Below, in pieces: positions 1 through 12,419 of a DNA stretch of 64,000 nt. The stretch is from Liolophura sinensis (taxonomy: Eukaryota; Mollusca; Polyplacophora; Chitonida; Chitonidae). The stretch lies in the NCBI RefSeq assembly GCF_032854445.1, contig NC_088295.1, forward strand, positions 63,967,249 through 64,031,248, given 5' to 3'. Position numbers and translations under genes: made by a program. The notes under the pieces were generated by a model, which saw only the letters and a list, made by a program, of their open reading frames with translations, had not been told where the DNA came from and did no database searches. The first letter of the stretch is position 1; the number at the start of each line of letters is the position of its first letter.

Positions 1-1090
1 AGTTTATCCGGGTCATAGTATAAATGTAGTAATGTATATACTGTATATTTTCCTTAGACATCAGTATCAGAATACGTTGTAGTTGCTGACATGTTAAAGT
101 TTATCAGGTCTTAGCAGCTTAAGAAGACAGAATATATGATAATATGTTGTGACTTGACAACTTGCAAAAAATATTGTCATTTTAGCATAGTGATATAAAA
201 TGAAAGCATGAACACAGAGTGCTTGCATGGGGTGGAATCGCCCAGTTGATCTGACTGTCTGTTTGTAGACACACTTTTGTCCATGCAACTTCTCCCAAAC
301 TACTGCACATATTTTGATGAAACTTACTATACTCCTTGCCTTCTATCTGAACTTCTTAAGGGTAATGGCAATTATTTCATTGTGAATAACAATTATTTCA
401 TAATCACCTTCATTTGGGACTTAATAGTGCTTTTCCATGTATTCAGATTTTGTCCATGCAACTCTTCCAAAAGTACTGAACCTATTTCCATGAAACTTAG
501 CACACATCTTCTCTATCATCTCAACTTGTGCATGTTTAAGTTTAATTACAATCAGGTAATTATTTATTATTCATGTTGAGCTACTTAGGACAATAATGGA
601 TTTTCATGTACACTGTATGCTCTTTGGATTGCTACTTTTCTTCATTCAAATTAGATGTACCGGTACCAGTAGTGCAAGCAATTCACACCAGTAATTGCCC
701 ATGAAACAATCCATATGAAGCCAAACTACGCAACATGACATCCTATCATTTCTTTTAAGGTTTTATTAGTTTTCTTATTTTTGGGTTTGTTTTTTTTTCA
801 GACCTACCTCAGATATTTAGTCTGAATAGATATTACTTTTAGAAAAATATTTAAAAACCAGACAATTCGGTAACCTTTGATAGATTCCTTCACTTTTAGT
901 CTAGAAATGGTGGCCGAACCATTACTAGTCCTCAATCAATTGTACATCTTGTTGTGGTTGTTACTGTATAAAATGGCCTTTTTGGAAGGCTAAAGTGGCC
1001 TAACAAGCCTCTCCAGAATATATTATTCTGTTGTATTCTGTTGCAGTTTCTGTTTGGGAATTTGTGGTCTGATGGTGTTGTATTAAACAG
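1..1090. other. upstream spacer, no gene seen
   Basis: AT-rich sequence with only short chance reading frames. It contains two diverged copies of a block of about 50 bp, at about 276-327 and 449-500, both starting 'ttttgtccatgcaac' and ending 'atgaaactta', which look like a dispersed repeat duplicated in place. The SKA3 transcription start must lie here, but I see no convincing core promoter. An AG at 1089-1090 could be the acceptor for the first coding exon if an upstream non-coding exon exists. Confidence 0.5.
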
Positions 1091-1093
1091 AAG

Positions 1094-4000
1094 ATGTCTG
1101 GTATGAATGCCAAAGGGTTTTTTGACCAACTGCGTCAACTGTCAAAGGACATAGGCTCAAACATAGACACCCTTAAAGCTAGGATCGAATGTCCAGCTAG
1201 AACAGACTATGCTTCTAACGCAGTTATCAAGCTGCAAGAGATGAGGAAGGAAATGAAGACACTCAAGGTGCGGAAATATTCACCCTAAATTCTCAACAAA
1301 TTCAACGGCAGACATAGTGAATGTTTTGGCATATTACAGGAATGTTACCTGATCTGGACAAGCTATTATATAATTTTTGTTAAGTTCATACATGCCTCTT
1401 TGTCAACAGTATATCTTACTCTTTGAAATCAAATGAATTTTCAAAGCTTTCAAATTGCATCAAAAGGTATACTTTACTGGACGAATTCATTGAGGATTTA
1501 GGATCCATGTTATGGAACAGGAGCCGTCTGGCTTGGTCTGAAATGGGGTATTCGTAAAATGCCTTTCTGCCTGTATCAAACTAGCCCAAAGCTGTGAAAT
1601 TGGTGTATGTGTGATCATAAAACATATGTGAAGTACACAAAAGAAAACGATGCTTTATAGTGTCATTTGTACAGTCTGTCCTCGAGTCTCATTGGTAGGT
1701 TCCAGAGATTTTCAGTTTTTGGGAGTTGTAAGCCATATATGTATGTCTGAACTCTCCTCAACAAGCTACAGAATTGTGAAGTATGCTGTTAAATAAGCCA
1801 AACTGGAATATTCAGATAGATCCATTGTATAGAAGGTACTTAGCATCTGACCACCATTCCCCTAGTATTTTGAGAGTATTTTGAGTAGTAGTTTGTGGTA
1901 AAGATGTTATAACCAACAGTTATATTTCAGCAGACAGTTTTCCTTTACTACTCATTTAGACGCAAACCAATCCTATAATGTTTTACACAGGAACAGATTT
2001 TCCTATGCGAATCCTTCCTAGAATTACTACCTGTGGTGTAAAAAGTTGGTTAAGATAGAGCACATGGATGTCGGAAACATTTGTCAAACATATGCAGATT
2101 TTGACTAATTCTTTGTTACGTATGTCACCTAAGATCACCAGGTACATACTAGTATATTATTGATCTGAAAATACGCTGTGAGTTCAAGTCCAGCTCATGC
2201 TTTCTTCCTCTCTGGCTGTAAGTGGGAAGATCTGCCAGCAACCTGTGGATGGTTGTGGGTTTCTCCCGGGCCTTGCCCAGTTTCCTGCTACCATTATGTT
2301 AGCTGCCGTCATATAAGTGAAATAATCTTGAGTACGGCGTAAAACACCAGTGAAATAAATAAATAATGTGAAAATAAATGAAGATGTGGTGTAGAAAATG
2401 CTCATTTTGATCATCATCTGTATAAGTAAGATTACTAAGAAAACTTAGAAAACATGTAGTGAAACCCAAGTGTTCAGAACGATGTAATTACTGAAAGGTC
2501 TGATACCTGTAATTTATGTCCCCTGATTATTAATATCACCAGTTCATTTTATGGCTCACATGCTGTGTTTTTTTCTCCTCAGCAATGGAGCTATTACTTA
2601 TGAACGTAATTCATTGTGCAAATACTTTCAGTTTGTTAATTCTTTTTCCAGAAATATAAGTACATATATAATTATTTGTGTGTCTGTTATGTTGCAGGCT
2701 GATAGCGAAGTTGTGTTAGAAAATTGTCGGAAGAAGACTGCAGACTTCGGAGATGTTCTTGCAGCCTGTCAGCAGCTGGTACAATCTCACAAGACAACAA
2801 CACTGGCCCTGGAGTCTTTTCTGAAGCAATATGGGTACACTACTTGGGGTGAGGTTTCTTCTTGAGACTTGCCATGTTGAATGACCATGTGTTGTGAAAT
2901 GGAAAAAAAGAAATTGTATGGCTGCATGATATTGTAACACTGTAAAGGAATTTACACAACACAGTACACAACTTTTTAATTTACACAACACAGTAGCAGT
3001 ATTATCGTTACTTGAGGTTTACATTTTCTGGGTAATCACTCAGACATTTACCTCCACTGTTGTATCTCATCATTGAAATGAATGGGTTAAACCCAGCCCA
3101 TGTTCATAGCAAATGACCAATTTTAAGTTAGACAGGAAACTGGATGTATTGTCTTTGTTTTGACCATTGAACCTGTTTCTTGTCAGCGTAATCTTTATAA
3201 CATTCAATTCAGAATCAGTCAACTCTTGAGGTATTGGGCCTCTTTTAATGGCATATTGATGCCAGCAGTAAAACAAAATTTGATATCTTTTAAAATAATA
3301 AATTTGTCAGTTGAATAAAGTTTTGCCGCAGTAGGCCTTGTTGTGATTGAGGTAAAGGTTAGTCATGGTAAAACTATTAATGATTAATCTTCTTGCTTTC
3401 AGATGAGCTCAAGAGCAAAGAAGCAGAAAGCCAACAGAAGAAAGAAGAAGTACCTAATGAAGCAAATTCAGAGCAAGCCAATGACTCTTCAGTAACCTCA
3501 GTGTATCTTTGTCTCCCCTATGGTTGAATTCAGCTCGTGTTGTCTGCATTTTGTCATTTATGAACCTGCTTGCATCCACATCAGTAAAATGTGCTTTGAG
3601 TGCTAACTGATTATTTTGTGAGTAACTATTTAATGAACACAAGTTCCAGATATGAATGCTTTAAGAACAGGTTTGTATCTCCATATGATTGTTCTGTGCT
3701 TCTATTTTAGGATCTCCTATACCAGGCACACAAGTTGAGACGAACTGTTCAAAATGCTAGAGATCATACATGTGCATGAGAATGTTCATATTTCATGCAA
3801 TTTTTGGTCTTGTTTACACATTTAGACAACACTTGTACTGTGTACATGCAGTAAGATGTCATTGCTGGTTTCCCTTGACTCACATTAAGGCAAACACCAG
3901 AGAGCAAATCCAGTAGGAGAGGCAAAGGCACGCCTAAATTAGAAGACTATGTCTTCAGTGAGTACACTATGCATGCCCGTAGTCAGTGGATGAACAAAGA

Positions 4001-4495
4001 TGTGAAAACAGCGACGAATCTGTCATTGGCACTAGCTGAAAGACAGGCGCCACAAAGGTAAGATAAGGTAGTGCTGTGTAGGAATGAAAACTTTGAGCCA
4101 TCCAGGCAGCTTACATTAAACAAAAACACTGAAACTGGTAAACTGGATATATATTTAAACAATTTTTTACATTGTGACACCTACCAAAGTGTCTTCAACA
4201 GAAGATAATGAGTGTTTTCACAACGTAAGAAATTGTTTAAATGTATATCTAGTTGACCAGTTTCAGTGTTTTTGTTTAATGTTAGTTATTGCTATGATGC
4301 AATTCTTGTACATATAAAGGCAAGGAGTCCTGATTTTGTGGGAAAGTGGCAGTCTTAGTGTTAATGTATGATACATAATTAAAAGTTTTTGTTATGCCTG
4401 GAATATTTTAAACTGATATCAACATGTGTTGAGAATTTAGCTTTCTCCATTTTTACTTCATTTTCGTACCCGTCAGTGGGATAAATGTATATATA

Positions 4496-4551
<56 letters not shown>

Positions 4552-7500
4552 GGGAGGGAGCAGGAAGTGATTAAAGGTCGTTACGTTTCCATCACTGGGA
4601 TACACACGGTGGCTGTTCAAAACCAGCAGGGAATTTGTACATTCCTTGTTCTCTCTCACCACATGTTTGGCCATGATGACAATAAGGGCCCATGGTGTTG
4701 TTCGCCCAGTCTTACGATTTCCTTTATCCATGAAACTGACTTCCATCATAAAAGTGAAAAACGATTGAGTATGGCATTAAACAACAAGCTGAAAAATAAA
4801 TGTATATATGCCGTGGCATAAAGAACATTGAGAATCCCAAGGGTACTCCACTAGTAAGGCTAAAGCATGCACTGAACATGTGGTAATATTATGCAGTATT
4901 AAATTTGCGTAAAAATATGGTATCTTAAGTCTAGTGTTGTAAATGTGCTATTTTATAATAAAATTTTCAGTGAGAGTTCCGAACCAGCTAGGCCTAAGAC
5001 AGCAGATGTACCTGAGACGACTTCTAGAAATGTTTATAGTGACTCGGGTAATGTTGAAAATACAATTCTCTTCTTGCATGATCATGAAGTCTGAAGTTTT
5101 ATGTAAATGTACATGTATGGCTTATGTCTGTTACTATAACTCTGGCAACTCTTCTTGACATATGACCACCATGTGAGATTAATCTGTACGGGTTTTGTCT
5201 CTGAAGAACTAAATTTTCACCTTAAAGAAAACTCTCAGATGATGTTGACTCTGAAAAAAAACTGGTTTGTATTGGTTGATATTTTTCAGGAATTTTGCTA
5301 AGCAAGTAATTTTACACTAAGACAGTATAAATACCAATTCATTATGCCCAGTAGCAGTTCACAGGATTTTTCTATTCAGAGGAAGATACCAGTTTTGCTT
5401 GTATTTTTCTACCTTGGAACCTTGTAGTTTCTAAACAAATATCAATTGCAAAAGATTCAAACTTATTGCTGTAGGGACTATATACATGTGCACATAGGCA
5501 GTGAACATTCATTTCCAGTATAACTGATCAGAGAGGTTTCACTACAACTTTCATGACAAATTTCATTTTGTGTTATGTTGTCATTAGCAGTTTGAATATA
5601 TACATATTTTATTTTCATGTTTTTCCAGGAATCACAAAATTGTATTAAAATACAAATTAAATCAATGCCTGTCTCATTCGCACACTGTGATACAGATCAC
5701 AGGGAACCTATGAAAAGTAGATAGTTCTTTAGCCTGGACAAGACTAATTTCCAGGCCAGTTAGGCCTGGCTAATACATATTTATACAACTGGCAACCATT
5801 GCTGATTCTGGCTTTGTGATGTTGTGGGTTTTACATTCCTGGCCTTGTGTTCTTGTTTTGCAGTGAGAACACCACTATGTAGAGGAGATGTACCGCATTA
5901 TGGAACACCTAAACTGGAGGAGTTTGAGTTTAGTGAGCATACAATGCAACTGATCAACATTCTGAAAACTGGCAAGGATGCAGTTGTAGAAAACACACCT
6001 TTAGCCCTGAAACAAGGTGCATACAGGTAATTAGCAAGGTTATTCAATGGGGATATTTTGCTATCTTTATCAAAAAGGTACCAATTACTGAACTCATTTT
6101 TGATACATTTTTCAGTGTACTTTTTAGAAAAATTTGTTTTTGTATAGGTTGACAAATAGGTTGTTCATTGATGAACAGTCCATATGTTGGCATTTATAAG
6201 TAATCATCAGTATTTTGAGATATGGAAATAAACAGAATTAATGTTTTGATTTGTTTAAAAATGATGATCTTGCTCTATCTTCTATACATGTAGGTGCAAG
6301 ACACCACACTGTTTGGGTAATGCATGGTATTGAACAATACTGTATGGGCAATATCATTTGGAATCAGGAAGTTGGGGATAAGAAGGCACACATGAAAACA
6401 AGTTTTCATGAGCATGAGGTCCACAGTAGGGCAGTTAAATGAGATAAAAATAGTACATGTACTTAACATTTATTCAAAGACTGTGCTGTAAGATATATAT
6501 TAACCCACACTACAAAGATCTTGATATTTATGAATACTGTACTAGTCACCATATTGTGTTGAAATCACAATATTGTTGGAAATATAGATATTTGTAGCCA
6601 GATTGTTGCCCAAGCATCCTCTACTTTGTTTATTTATTTATTTATTTGATTGGTGTTTTACACCGTACTCAAGAATATTTCACTTATGCGACGACGGTCA
6701 GCATTATGGTGGGAGGAAAACAGGCACAGCTCGGGGGTAACCCACGACCATCCTCAGGTTGCTGACAGACCTTCCCACGTACGGCCGGAGAGGAAGCCAG
6801 CATGAGCTGGACATAAACTCACAGCAACCACATTGGTTCCTCTACTTTGTGTTGTTTCATTATTGTTGTATTGTGCATTTCTTGGTTTCAGTGAGTTTGG
6901 CTATGACAGCCCCCAGCAGCCAGTACCAGCCAAATTCATGAATGATGGTGTGTTAGTGACTCCGAGTATAGGGAATGGCCAGCCTTATCCGACAGAGACA
7001 CCAGCCTACCACATCGGAGGTCAGTTACAGGATACATGCACAGCTTCATCAGCCATACAACATAAAATTGACTTTACAGAACATTTCATAGTTTGCGGTT
7101 GGTAACACCTGATCTTGTACTGTGAAACTTCTGCTTACCAGGCCATACTTTATGTTTTGTATACCGGTACTCAAAAATCCTAAGTATACAAACATTTTGT
7201 CAAAGCTAACACCTTAACAAAACTAACTGTTAACAACTGAACACGGTCACTGATTGGAATATTAAATACAAATTGGACAAATGTGAAAGCATATCTCAAT
7301 GGCCTTAATTTTACACAATTTGAAAATCTGACCATCTTCTACTTTAGGTGCCTATGGCTTTGGGACACAGGAGAGTCCTTATCAAACAATTGAGCGATCA
7401 CGGCAAGAAAACACCTTCAGGAGAGACCAGACTGCAATCAAACTGGAGGTTCTGTATGCACTTCCTCTAGTACATGTGGTTTTATTTCCGTTCATAGAAC

Positions 7501-8590
7501 AAATTATCATGATACAGAATGTTCTCATAGCAACTATCAAGCCCTTGACCACTGAGGTAGCGTGTTCAAATCCAGCTCTAACTGTTTGGGCTGCAGCTTT
7601 AAGTCAGGTTACATGATTTTTTTGTCAGTAATGAGATCTATACCTTCCAGTTGGTTCTTTGTTGTTTTTTGCTTAGTGTATTGGGATGGACAGAGTACTG
7701 GTTGGTGTTATCTGTCATCTGTATGCATGTAGCTTTCCAAGAAAGTAATGTTATTAATTGGATCATGCTGGCTGCTGTCGCATAAGTGAAATATTTGGGT
7801 AAAGCACCAATCAAATAAATAAATAAATACAGGGATTATAAATCTGCTGTATGAAGATGTTGTCATGGTATGATTGAAATTAGTGACTCAAAAGGGAAAA
7901 GCTTTCTTGCATGTATAAACCCTAAGCCATGCATGCAGACAAACAAAATCAAGCTTTTGATTTATTAAAATTAAATCAGGACTGCGGAATTTTGGAAAGG
8001 AATAATTCTGGCACACATGTATGTATTTAATGTATGAAGTACTTTAAGTACGAAATTCCTCCTCCTTCCTTTTGCAGGACCATTTAGATTTCACAGAGGA
8101 CCTGTCATTGCCTCAGCCTCCCATTAGACGGCTTGACAATGAACTTGTGGGCAAGATGCCCAGTAAACCAACACTGTTAACCTCTGAGGCAGGTCAGATA
8201 GCGAGACCCACCCCTCCAGAACCTCAGCTTCTCTCCTCCAGGCTGCAGAGGCTCCAGATTGCCAGTTCCAAGAGCTACCTGGACAGTACCCCACCTGAGC
8301 CAGAGCTCCTCACGGTCAGACTTAACACCATGCAGGTGGGGCAGAGAGTGAACCTGCTGAACACCAAACTAGACAACCCTGCCCCACAAAGGCTGGAGCA
8401 GCTGTCCCAGAGACTGACCAAGCAGAAGGAAGCCGTCTCCCACATCATCATGGCTAGTCACATGGAGAAGACTGTGCCAGGCTTGCCCAAGCCTCTGGAT
8501 GAGCGGGCCTATCCCATGAGTGCTATGCCGGCCCCACCCAAACTCCTGGGCAAATATGACTTCCTTGACTCAGAGAATGTGCCACCATAA
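1094..8590 (+). CDS. SKA3: SKA3-like spindle and kinetochore-associated protein (9 exons, 516 aa)
   Basis: Exons: 1094-1267, 2698-2848, 3403-3491, 3903-4057, 4971-5047, 5864-6026, 6892-7019, 7348-7448, 8078-8590. Every junction is GT..AG and phase closes throughout. The exon 3 donor (gtaacc) and exon 4 acceptor (3901 or 3903) are the least certain. SKA3 joins SKA1 and SKA2 in the kinetochore complex that couples chromosomes to microtubule ends. Residues 1-108 form the predicted helical N-terminal region that packs with SKA1/2 and end in a QYGYT motif that matches the human protein. The diagnostic TPKLExxxxSExTM motif occurs twice (147-161 and 229-243). The C-terminus carries TPPEP motifs (391, 417), equivalent to the human TPTPPE segment phosphorylated by Cdk1 for Ndc80 binding. 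The protein is about 100 aa longer than human SKA3 (412 aa), partly through these duplications. I made the family call from recalled motifs, without a search. Confidence 0.85.
2160..2375 (+). mobile_element. tRNA-derived SINE copy, family 1
   Basis: Near-complete copy in SKA3 intron 1. The 5' part has an RNA polymerase III B-box-like 'gagttcaagtcc' (about 2178-2191). The body contains 'ggttgtgggtttctcccggg' and the 3' end reads 'cttgagtacggcg' followed by an AAATAAATAAAT tail (2356-2368). It defines the family used for the other copies in this window. Confidence 0.75.
4486..4552. repeat. (TA)n microsatellite
   Basis: About 60 bp of almost uninterrupted TA dinucleotides in SKA3 intron 4. The SINE-like block at 4556-4805 follows directly. 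Confidence 0.9.
4556..4805 (+). mobile_element. SINE-like dispersed repeat (family 2)
   Basis: The block has an internal 'gggaatttgtacattcc' and ends 'gattgagtatggcattaaacaac' plus an A-rich tail, the same general 3' end as family 1. Related sequence recurs at about 22445-22720 ('ggaatttgtacatttcc'). It lies in SKA3 intron 4 beside the TA microsatellite. Confidence 0.55.
6620..6845 (-). mobile_element. tRNA-derived SINE copy, family 1
   Basis: Near-complete copy in reverse orientation in SKA3 intron 6, starting with the complemented tail 'tttatttatttatttatttg' at 6628. It runs through 'aagaatatttcacttatgcg' and 'cccacgaccatcctcagg' and ends near 'agctggacataaactcacag'. It lies about 50 bp upstream of the exon 7 acceptor and includes much of that intron's 3' end. 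Confidence 0.8.
7540..7836 (+). mobile_element. tRNA-derived SINE copy, diverged
   Basis: SKA3 intron 8. The head has the B-box-like 'gtgttcaaatccagctct' (about 7562). The tail reads 'gctgctgtcgcataagtg' then (AAAT)n ending near 7830. The middle is diverged or carries an insertion. Confidence 0.6.
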
Positions 8591-9004
8591 TGGTGTTATT
8601 ACTTCCCATTTGCTGTGTGCAAGTATCATTAAGCTCTCTATTATAGTAGTGTGTACTGTGTCGTAGTATGAGGTCAGGTAATGAGGAGGAAACTATGGTA
8701 ACAGTAAGGAATAAAATTGTATATGTTAAGTGGCCACTGCTGGACATGTGGGCCGAGGTGTTGTTGCTGACTTGACCCATTCGACCACCTGTAAGGTTAT
8801 ATCATTTCATCTAAAGTTAGTATGTAAAAATGTACTTTCCAGCGCATATACAGGCATTTAAATCATACTTTTGATGCAAACACTGATCAAAAACTTCGCA
8901 AAAATCATCAGTGGACCTATAAGGTGGATATGAGTCCATCAGAATCAAGAAAAATATGTCAGAAAAATCAGAATTAAGAAAATTGCGAAACTTTAGGTGA
9001 TGTA
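8591..9004 (+). terminator. SKA3 3' UTR with candidate poly(A) signal at 8710-8715
   Basis: An AATAAA hexamer lies 120 bp after the SKA3 stop, the expected kind of position for 3' processing. I see no GU-rich element that settles the cleavage site. The rest, up to the minisatellite, has no recognisable feature. Confidence 0.45.
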
Positions 9005-9009
9005 CAGTA

Positions 9010-9955
9010 TGTGTGGAACTGTATGTCCATCTGTGTGGCTGGTTGGTATGTGTTGAACTGTATGTCCATCTACGTGGGTGATTGGTATGTTTTGAACTGT
9101 ATGTCCATCTGCATGGTGGGTTGGTATGTGTTGAACTGTATGTCCATCTACGTGGGTTGTTGGTATGTGTTGAACTGTATGTCCATCTACTTGGCTGGTT
9201 GGTATGTGTTGAACTGTATGTCCATCTACGTGGGGTGTTGGTATGTGTTGAACTGTATGTCCATCTACGTGGCTGGTTGGTATGTATTGAACTGTATGTC
9301 CATCTACGTGGCTGGTTTGGTATGTTTTGAACTATATGTCCATCTACGTGGCTGGTTGGTATGTGTTGAACTGTATGTCCATCTGCGTGGCTGGTTGGTA
9401 TGTGTTGAACTGTATGTCCATCTACATGGCTGGTTGGTATGTGTTGAACTGTATGTCCATCTGCGTGGCTGGTTGGTATGTGTTGAACTGTATGTCCATC
9501 TGCGTGGCTGGTTGGTATGTGTTGAACTGTATGTCCATCTACGTGGCTGGTTGGTATGTGTTGAACTGTATGTCCATCTGCGTGGCTGGTTGGTATGTGT
9601 TGAACTGTATGTCCATCTGCGTAGCTGGTTGTTATGTGTTGAACTATATGTCCATCTACGTGGCTGGTTGGTATGTGTTAAACTGTATGTCCATCTGCGT
9701 GGCTGGTTGGTATGTGTTGAACTGTATGTCCATCTACATGGCTGGTTGGTATGTGTTGAACTATATGTCCATCTACGTAGCTGGTTGGTATGTGTTGAAC
9801 TGTATGTCCATCTGCGTGGCTGGTTGGTATGTGTTGAACTGTATGTTCATCTACGTGGCTGGTTGGTATGTGTTGAACTGTATGTCCATCTACGTGGCTG
9901 GTTGTTATGTGTTGAACTGTATGTCCATCTGCGTGGCTGGTTGGTACTCAACATT
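9010..9955. repeat. 39-bp minisatellite, about 24 units
   Basis: Tandem units close to 'tgaactgtatgtccatctac' followed by 'gtggctggttggtatgtgt'. Unit length is 39 bp, an exact multiple of three, so three overlapping reading frames stay open through the array without being genes. Variants alternate between 'ctacgtgg' and 'ctgcgtgg'. One unit near 9312 has an extra t (40 bp), which switches the open frame. It starts about 420 bp after the SKA3 stop codon. Confidence 0.95.
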
Positions 9956-11528
9956 ATGTGAAGGCATGTGAATAGCGTGACGACTGTTGTATACCCAAAT
10001 TGTCCATAAGCTAAAATAACTTAAATTAGGATTAAGATATCCCCCTTGTGCGTCAATCCCATTCTATACGTTTCATTCAAGTTCACTGTCAAAGTTCTTT
10101 TATATTTACTTAAAAAAGGGAAACCTCTTTTGCTGGACAAGTAGACCTGATATGATCATGACATTGTGCATAGCCATAGTCTTTTTTTTTTTCTCCATTC
10201 TCTCTGAAGTCAGCTGCCTCTGATTTTTACCCACAGATATCAGACCCTCTCTACATTGTTGCACCAGTCCGTACAAGGGTATTCTATTTCAGTCTGCATC
10301 TTGTGAACAGCATTCATATTAATCTGTAAAAATCGGGTATTTTCAGCTTTATGAGAAATGTAAGAGTGTCAGAGTGGGTCGGCAACTTTGAATTGTTGAC
10401 TTTTTCTTTGATGGTTTGTTTCTTTTCAACATTTTCAGCAACATAAAATCTATGCTCGATTTCAAGTGTCCTGTAAAGTGACCTATTTTAGATGTTGAAA
10501 GATAAGACTGATCTGTGAAATAAACTGAACTAATTATGAAGCTAGAGGTTACAGTCTTTCATCAATCACAGACAAATGTAGGCTTGCCAAGCTACATTTA
10601 CAGTGTAAAGGATTTTTTATGTCCCATTTGACTCGAGTAATTATGTGTCCGCATATCATATATCAACTCCTCTCTGAAATCATATGAAGAAACTGTTGTA
10701 GAATTGTAGTTAGGTGGGTGTGGCACAGTCAGAGGTGAAACTATTCAACTCAAACTAAGTTTCAACTCAGTCTATAGTTTAACAGCTGGCCCCTATTCTG
10801 GCAGATTAGAAATCTAAATTGTTTCTTGTTGTCGTGTATCTGGTATTCTTATGCAAGTAAACATTGCATTGCACAGTAAACAGGATTTCAGGGAAATCTA
10901 ACACTTCATGATATGTTTCGGTTGTGTATCATTATCACTTCCACAACGCCCTTATGCAAATCATATTAGACGGTTGAACTGTTTCAACTCAACCTGATAA
11001 TGCGTCGGTACTGAAAAAGGTTTACAACTTCAACAACGCTTAAGTCCGTTTTCCAGATGTTTGTTACTTCTGGGTCGCGAATTTTGATTAACCCAAAATT
11101 CAAGCGGAGAGACAGAGCGTCAAATGTTACTGATTACCGTACTAACTAAAGTCAGCAGAGCTACATGTACGGCTGTTTATATGAGTATGCCTGATGAGCA
11201 ATATGATTGCTCTATGTCGACAAGCATATCTGATCTCGTGACGATATAAAATGTATTCTTCTAACCCACGAGAAGAAATTCGTCGACTGGAGCCTGGAGG
11301 TAGGCCTATATAACAGATCTGTTGCAAGCTCCACAGAAAAAAAAACCAGAGTCCCAGTCTGTATGTGATAGATGCAGCGAGTCTAGAAGTCAGATGTTCG
11401 GGAGTCAACAAAATAAACTGATTTTCCAGGCGCGAAAGTCGGATGGAAATGTCATTATAATATAAATGTTGCATTTAGCGATATGAACGCTGTACATATT
11501 CCTGTCAGTTACGGTACCGTTACTTCCT

Positions 11529-11557
11529 TGTCACGTGTTCCACTAACCCACGTGACA
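11529..11557. promoter_or_regulatory. paired E-box inverted repeat
   Basis: TGTCACGTG (11529-11537), an 11-nt spacer, then CACGTGACA (11549-11557): a perfect 9-bp inverted repeat holding two CACGTG E-boxes 17 bp apart, about 1.6 kb upstream of the next gene's start codon. CACGTG is bound by bHLH factors such as USF, MYC/MAX and CLOCK/BMAL1. Regulatory use is inferred from the motif alone. Confidence 0.35.
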
Positions 11558-11814
11558 GGGTTATGGCTTAGGTGTGTGTAGAAGACTAACTGGTAAGTGC
11601 TTGGGACAGGTATCGATGATTGCTTATATTACGTCACTCGTAATAGCGTAAATGTCATTCTCAGGAAAAGCCTGATCTGTTGTTTTCAGTATGTCACGAC
11701 GAAAAGTGGACTGCTCATCGCTTGTTTGCCTTAACTCCTTGTAGGTCTACTCTAATATTATGATAGCTATATTAGCAGCCGATACTAGAGGGGGGACGTC
11801 TGCCGGGTCCCCAT

Positions 11815-12000
11815 AAAGACGACTGTATAGCCTTGTTGAACATATGGTAGCGTGTTCGAATCCTGTTCTTGCTTGATAGCGTGCGGCTTTACGAAGGAGA
11901 TTTGACCAGTTTAAATATTGTATTCTTTCTTTGAACTGACAGGCGTCGTATATCGTATATGTGAGCTATATTTGAGTACGGCACCATTCAGATATTAAAT
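11815..12000 (+). mobile_element. tRNA-derived SINE copy, diverged
   Basis: B-box-like 'gcgtgttcgaatcctg' (about 11851) with a degraded tail 'ttgagtacggcaccattcag' near 11971 and a terminal 'attaaataattga'. Confidence 0.55.
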
Positions 12001-12419
12001 AATTGAATATACAGATAGCCCTCGGTTGCCCAGAATTTCGCTATTGATGACAATTTGACGCTCAAGTTAATATCGAGCTGTAGCATCGTGCGGACTTTGT
12101 ACCGATGTCGCCTATCGCCGTGAAGATAATTCATGCTGTATTTTACTCTCCGGTACTTCAGTTGGAGAAAAAAGAAAATATAATAATAGCTGTTTATGTA
12201 TGGTCACTGTAGCATTGTCTTGTGTTTGTTTGAAACTTTCATTGCCTGATAAAATGAATGAATGATAACTGTTTTACACCATATTTCAGCCTTATTGTGG
12301 TGACCATGCACTATCTAGTCCGCAATCTGTATACGTTAACCTGCTTAAAGTTCGCACTCAAGATTATAGCTGATGTATGACGGATGTAAAAATGATAGGA
12401 CAGCAGCTTTAACTATTAT

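Noticed and set aside
3709-3780. An extra SKA3 exon after 'ttctattttag'
   Set aside because: The acceptor looks good, but the frame from exon 3 stops after about 22 codons and no donor is evident. Skipping it keeps phase with exon 4, which has the conserved motif.
4498-4749. Open frame with a YIYIYI tail (and a similar one at 43289-43609)
   Set aside because: Created by (TA)n microsatellites. The second overlaps genuine TH exon 9, whose coding part ends at 43502.
9011-9971. Long open frames (up to 316 codons) over 9011-9971
   Set aside because: They follow from a 39-bp repeat with no stops in several frames. There is no start context, no non-repetitive sequence and no splice structure.
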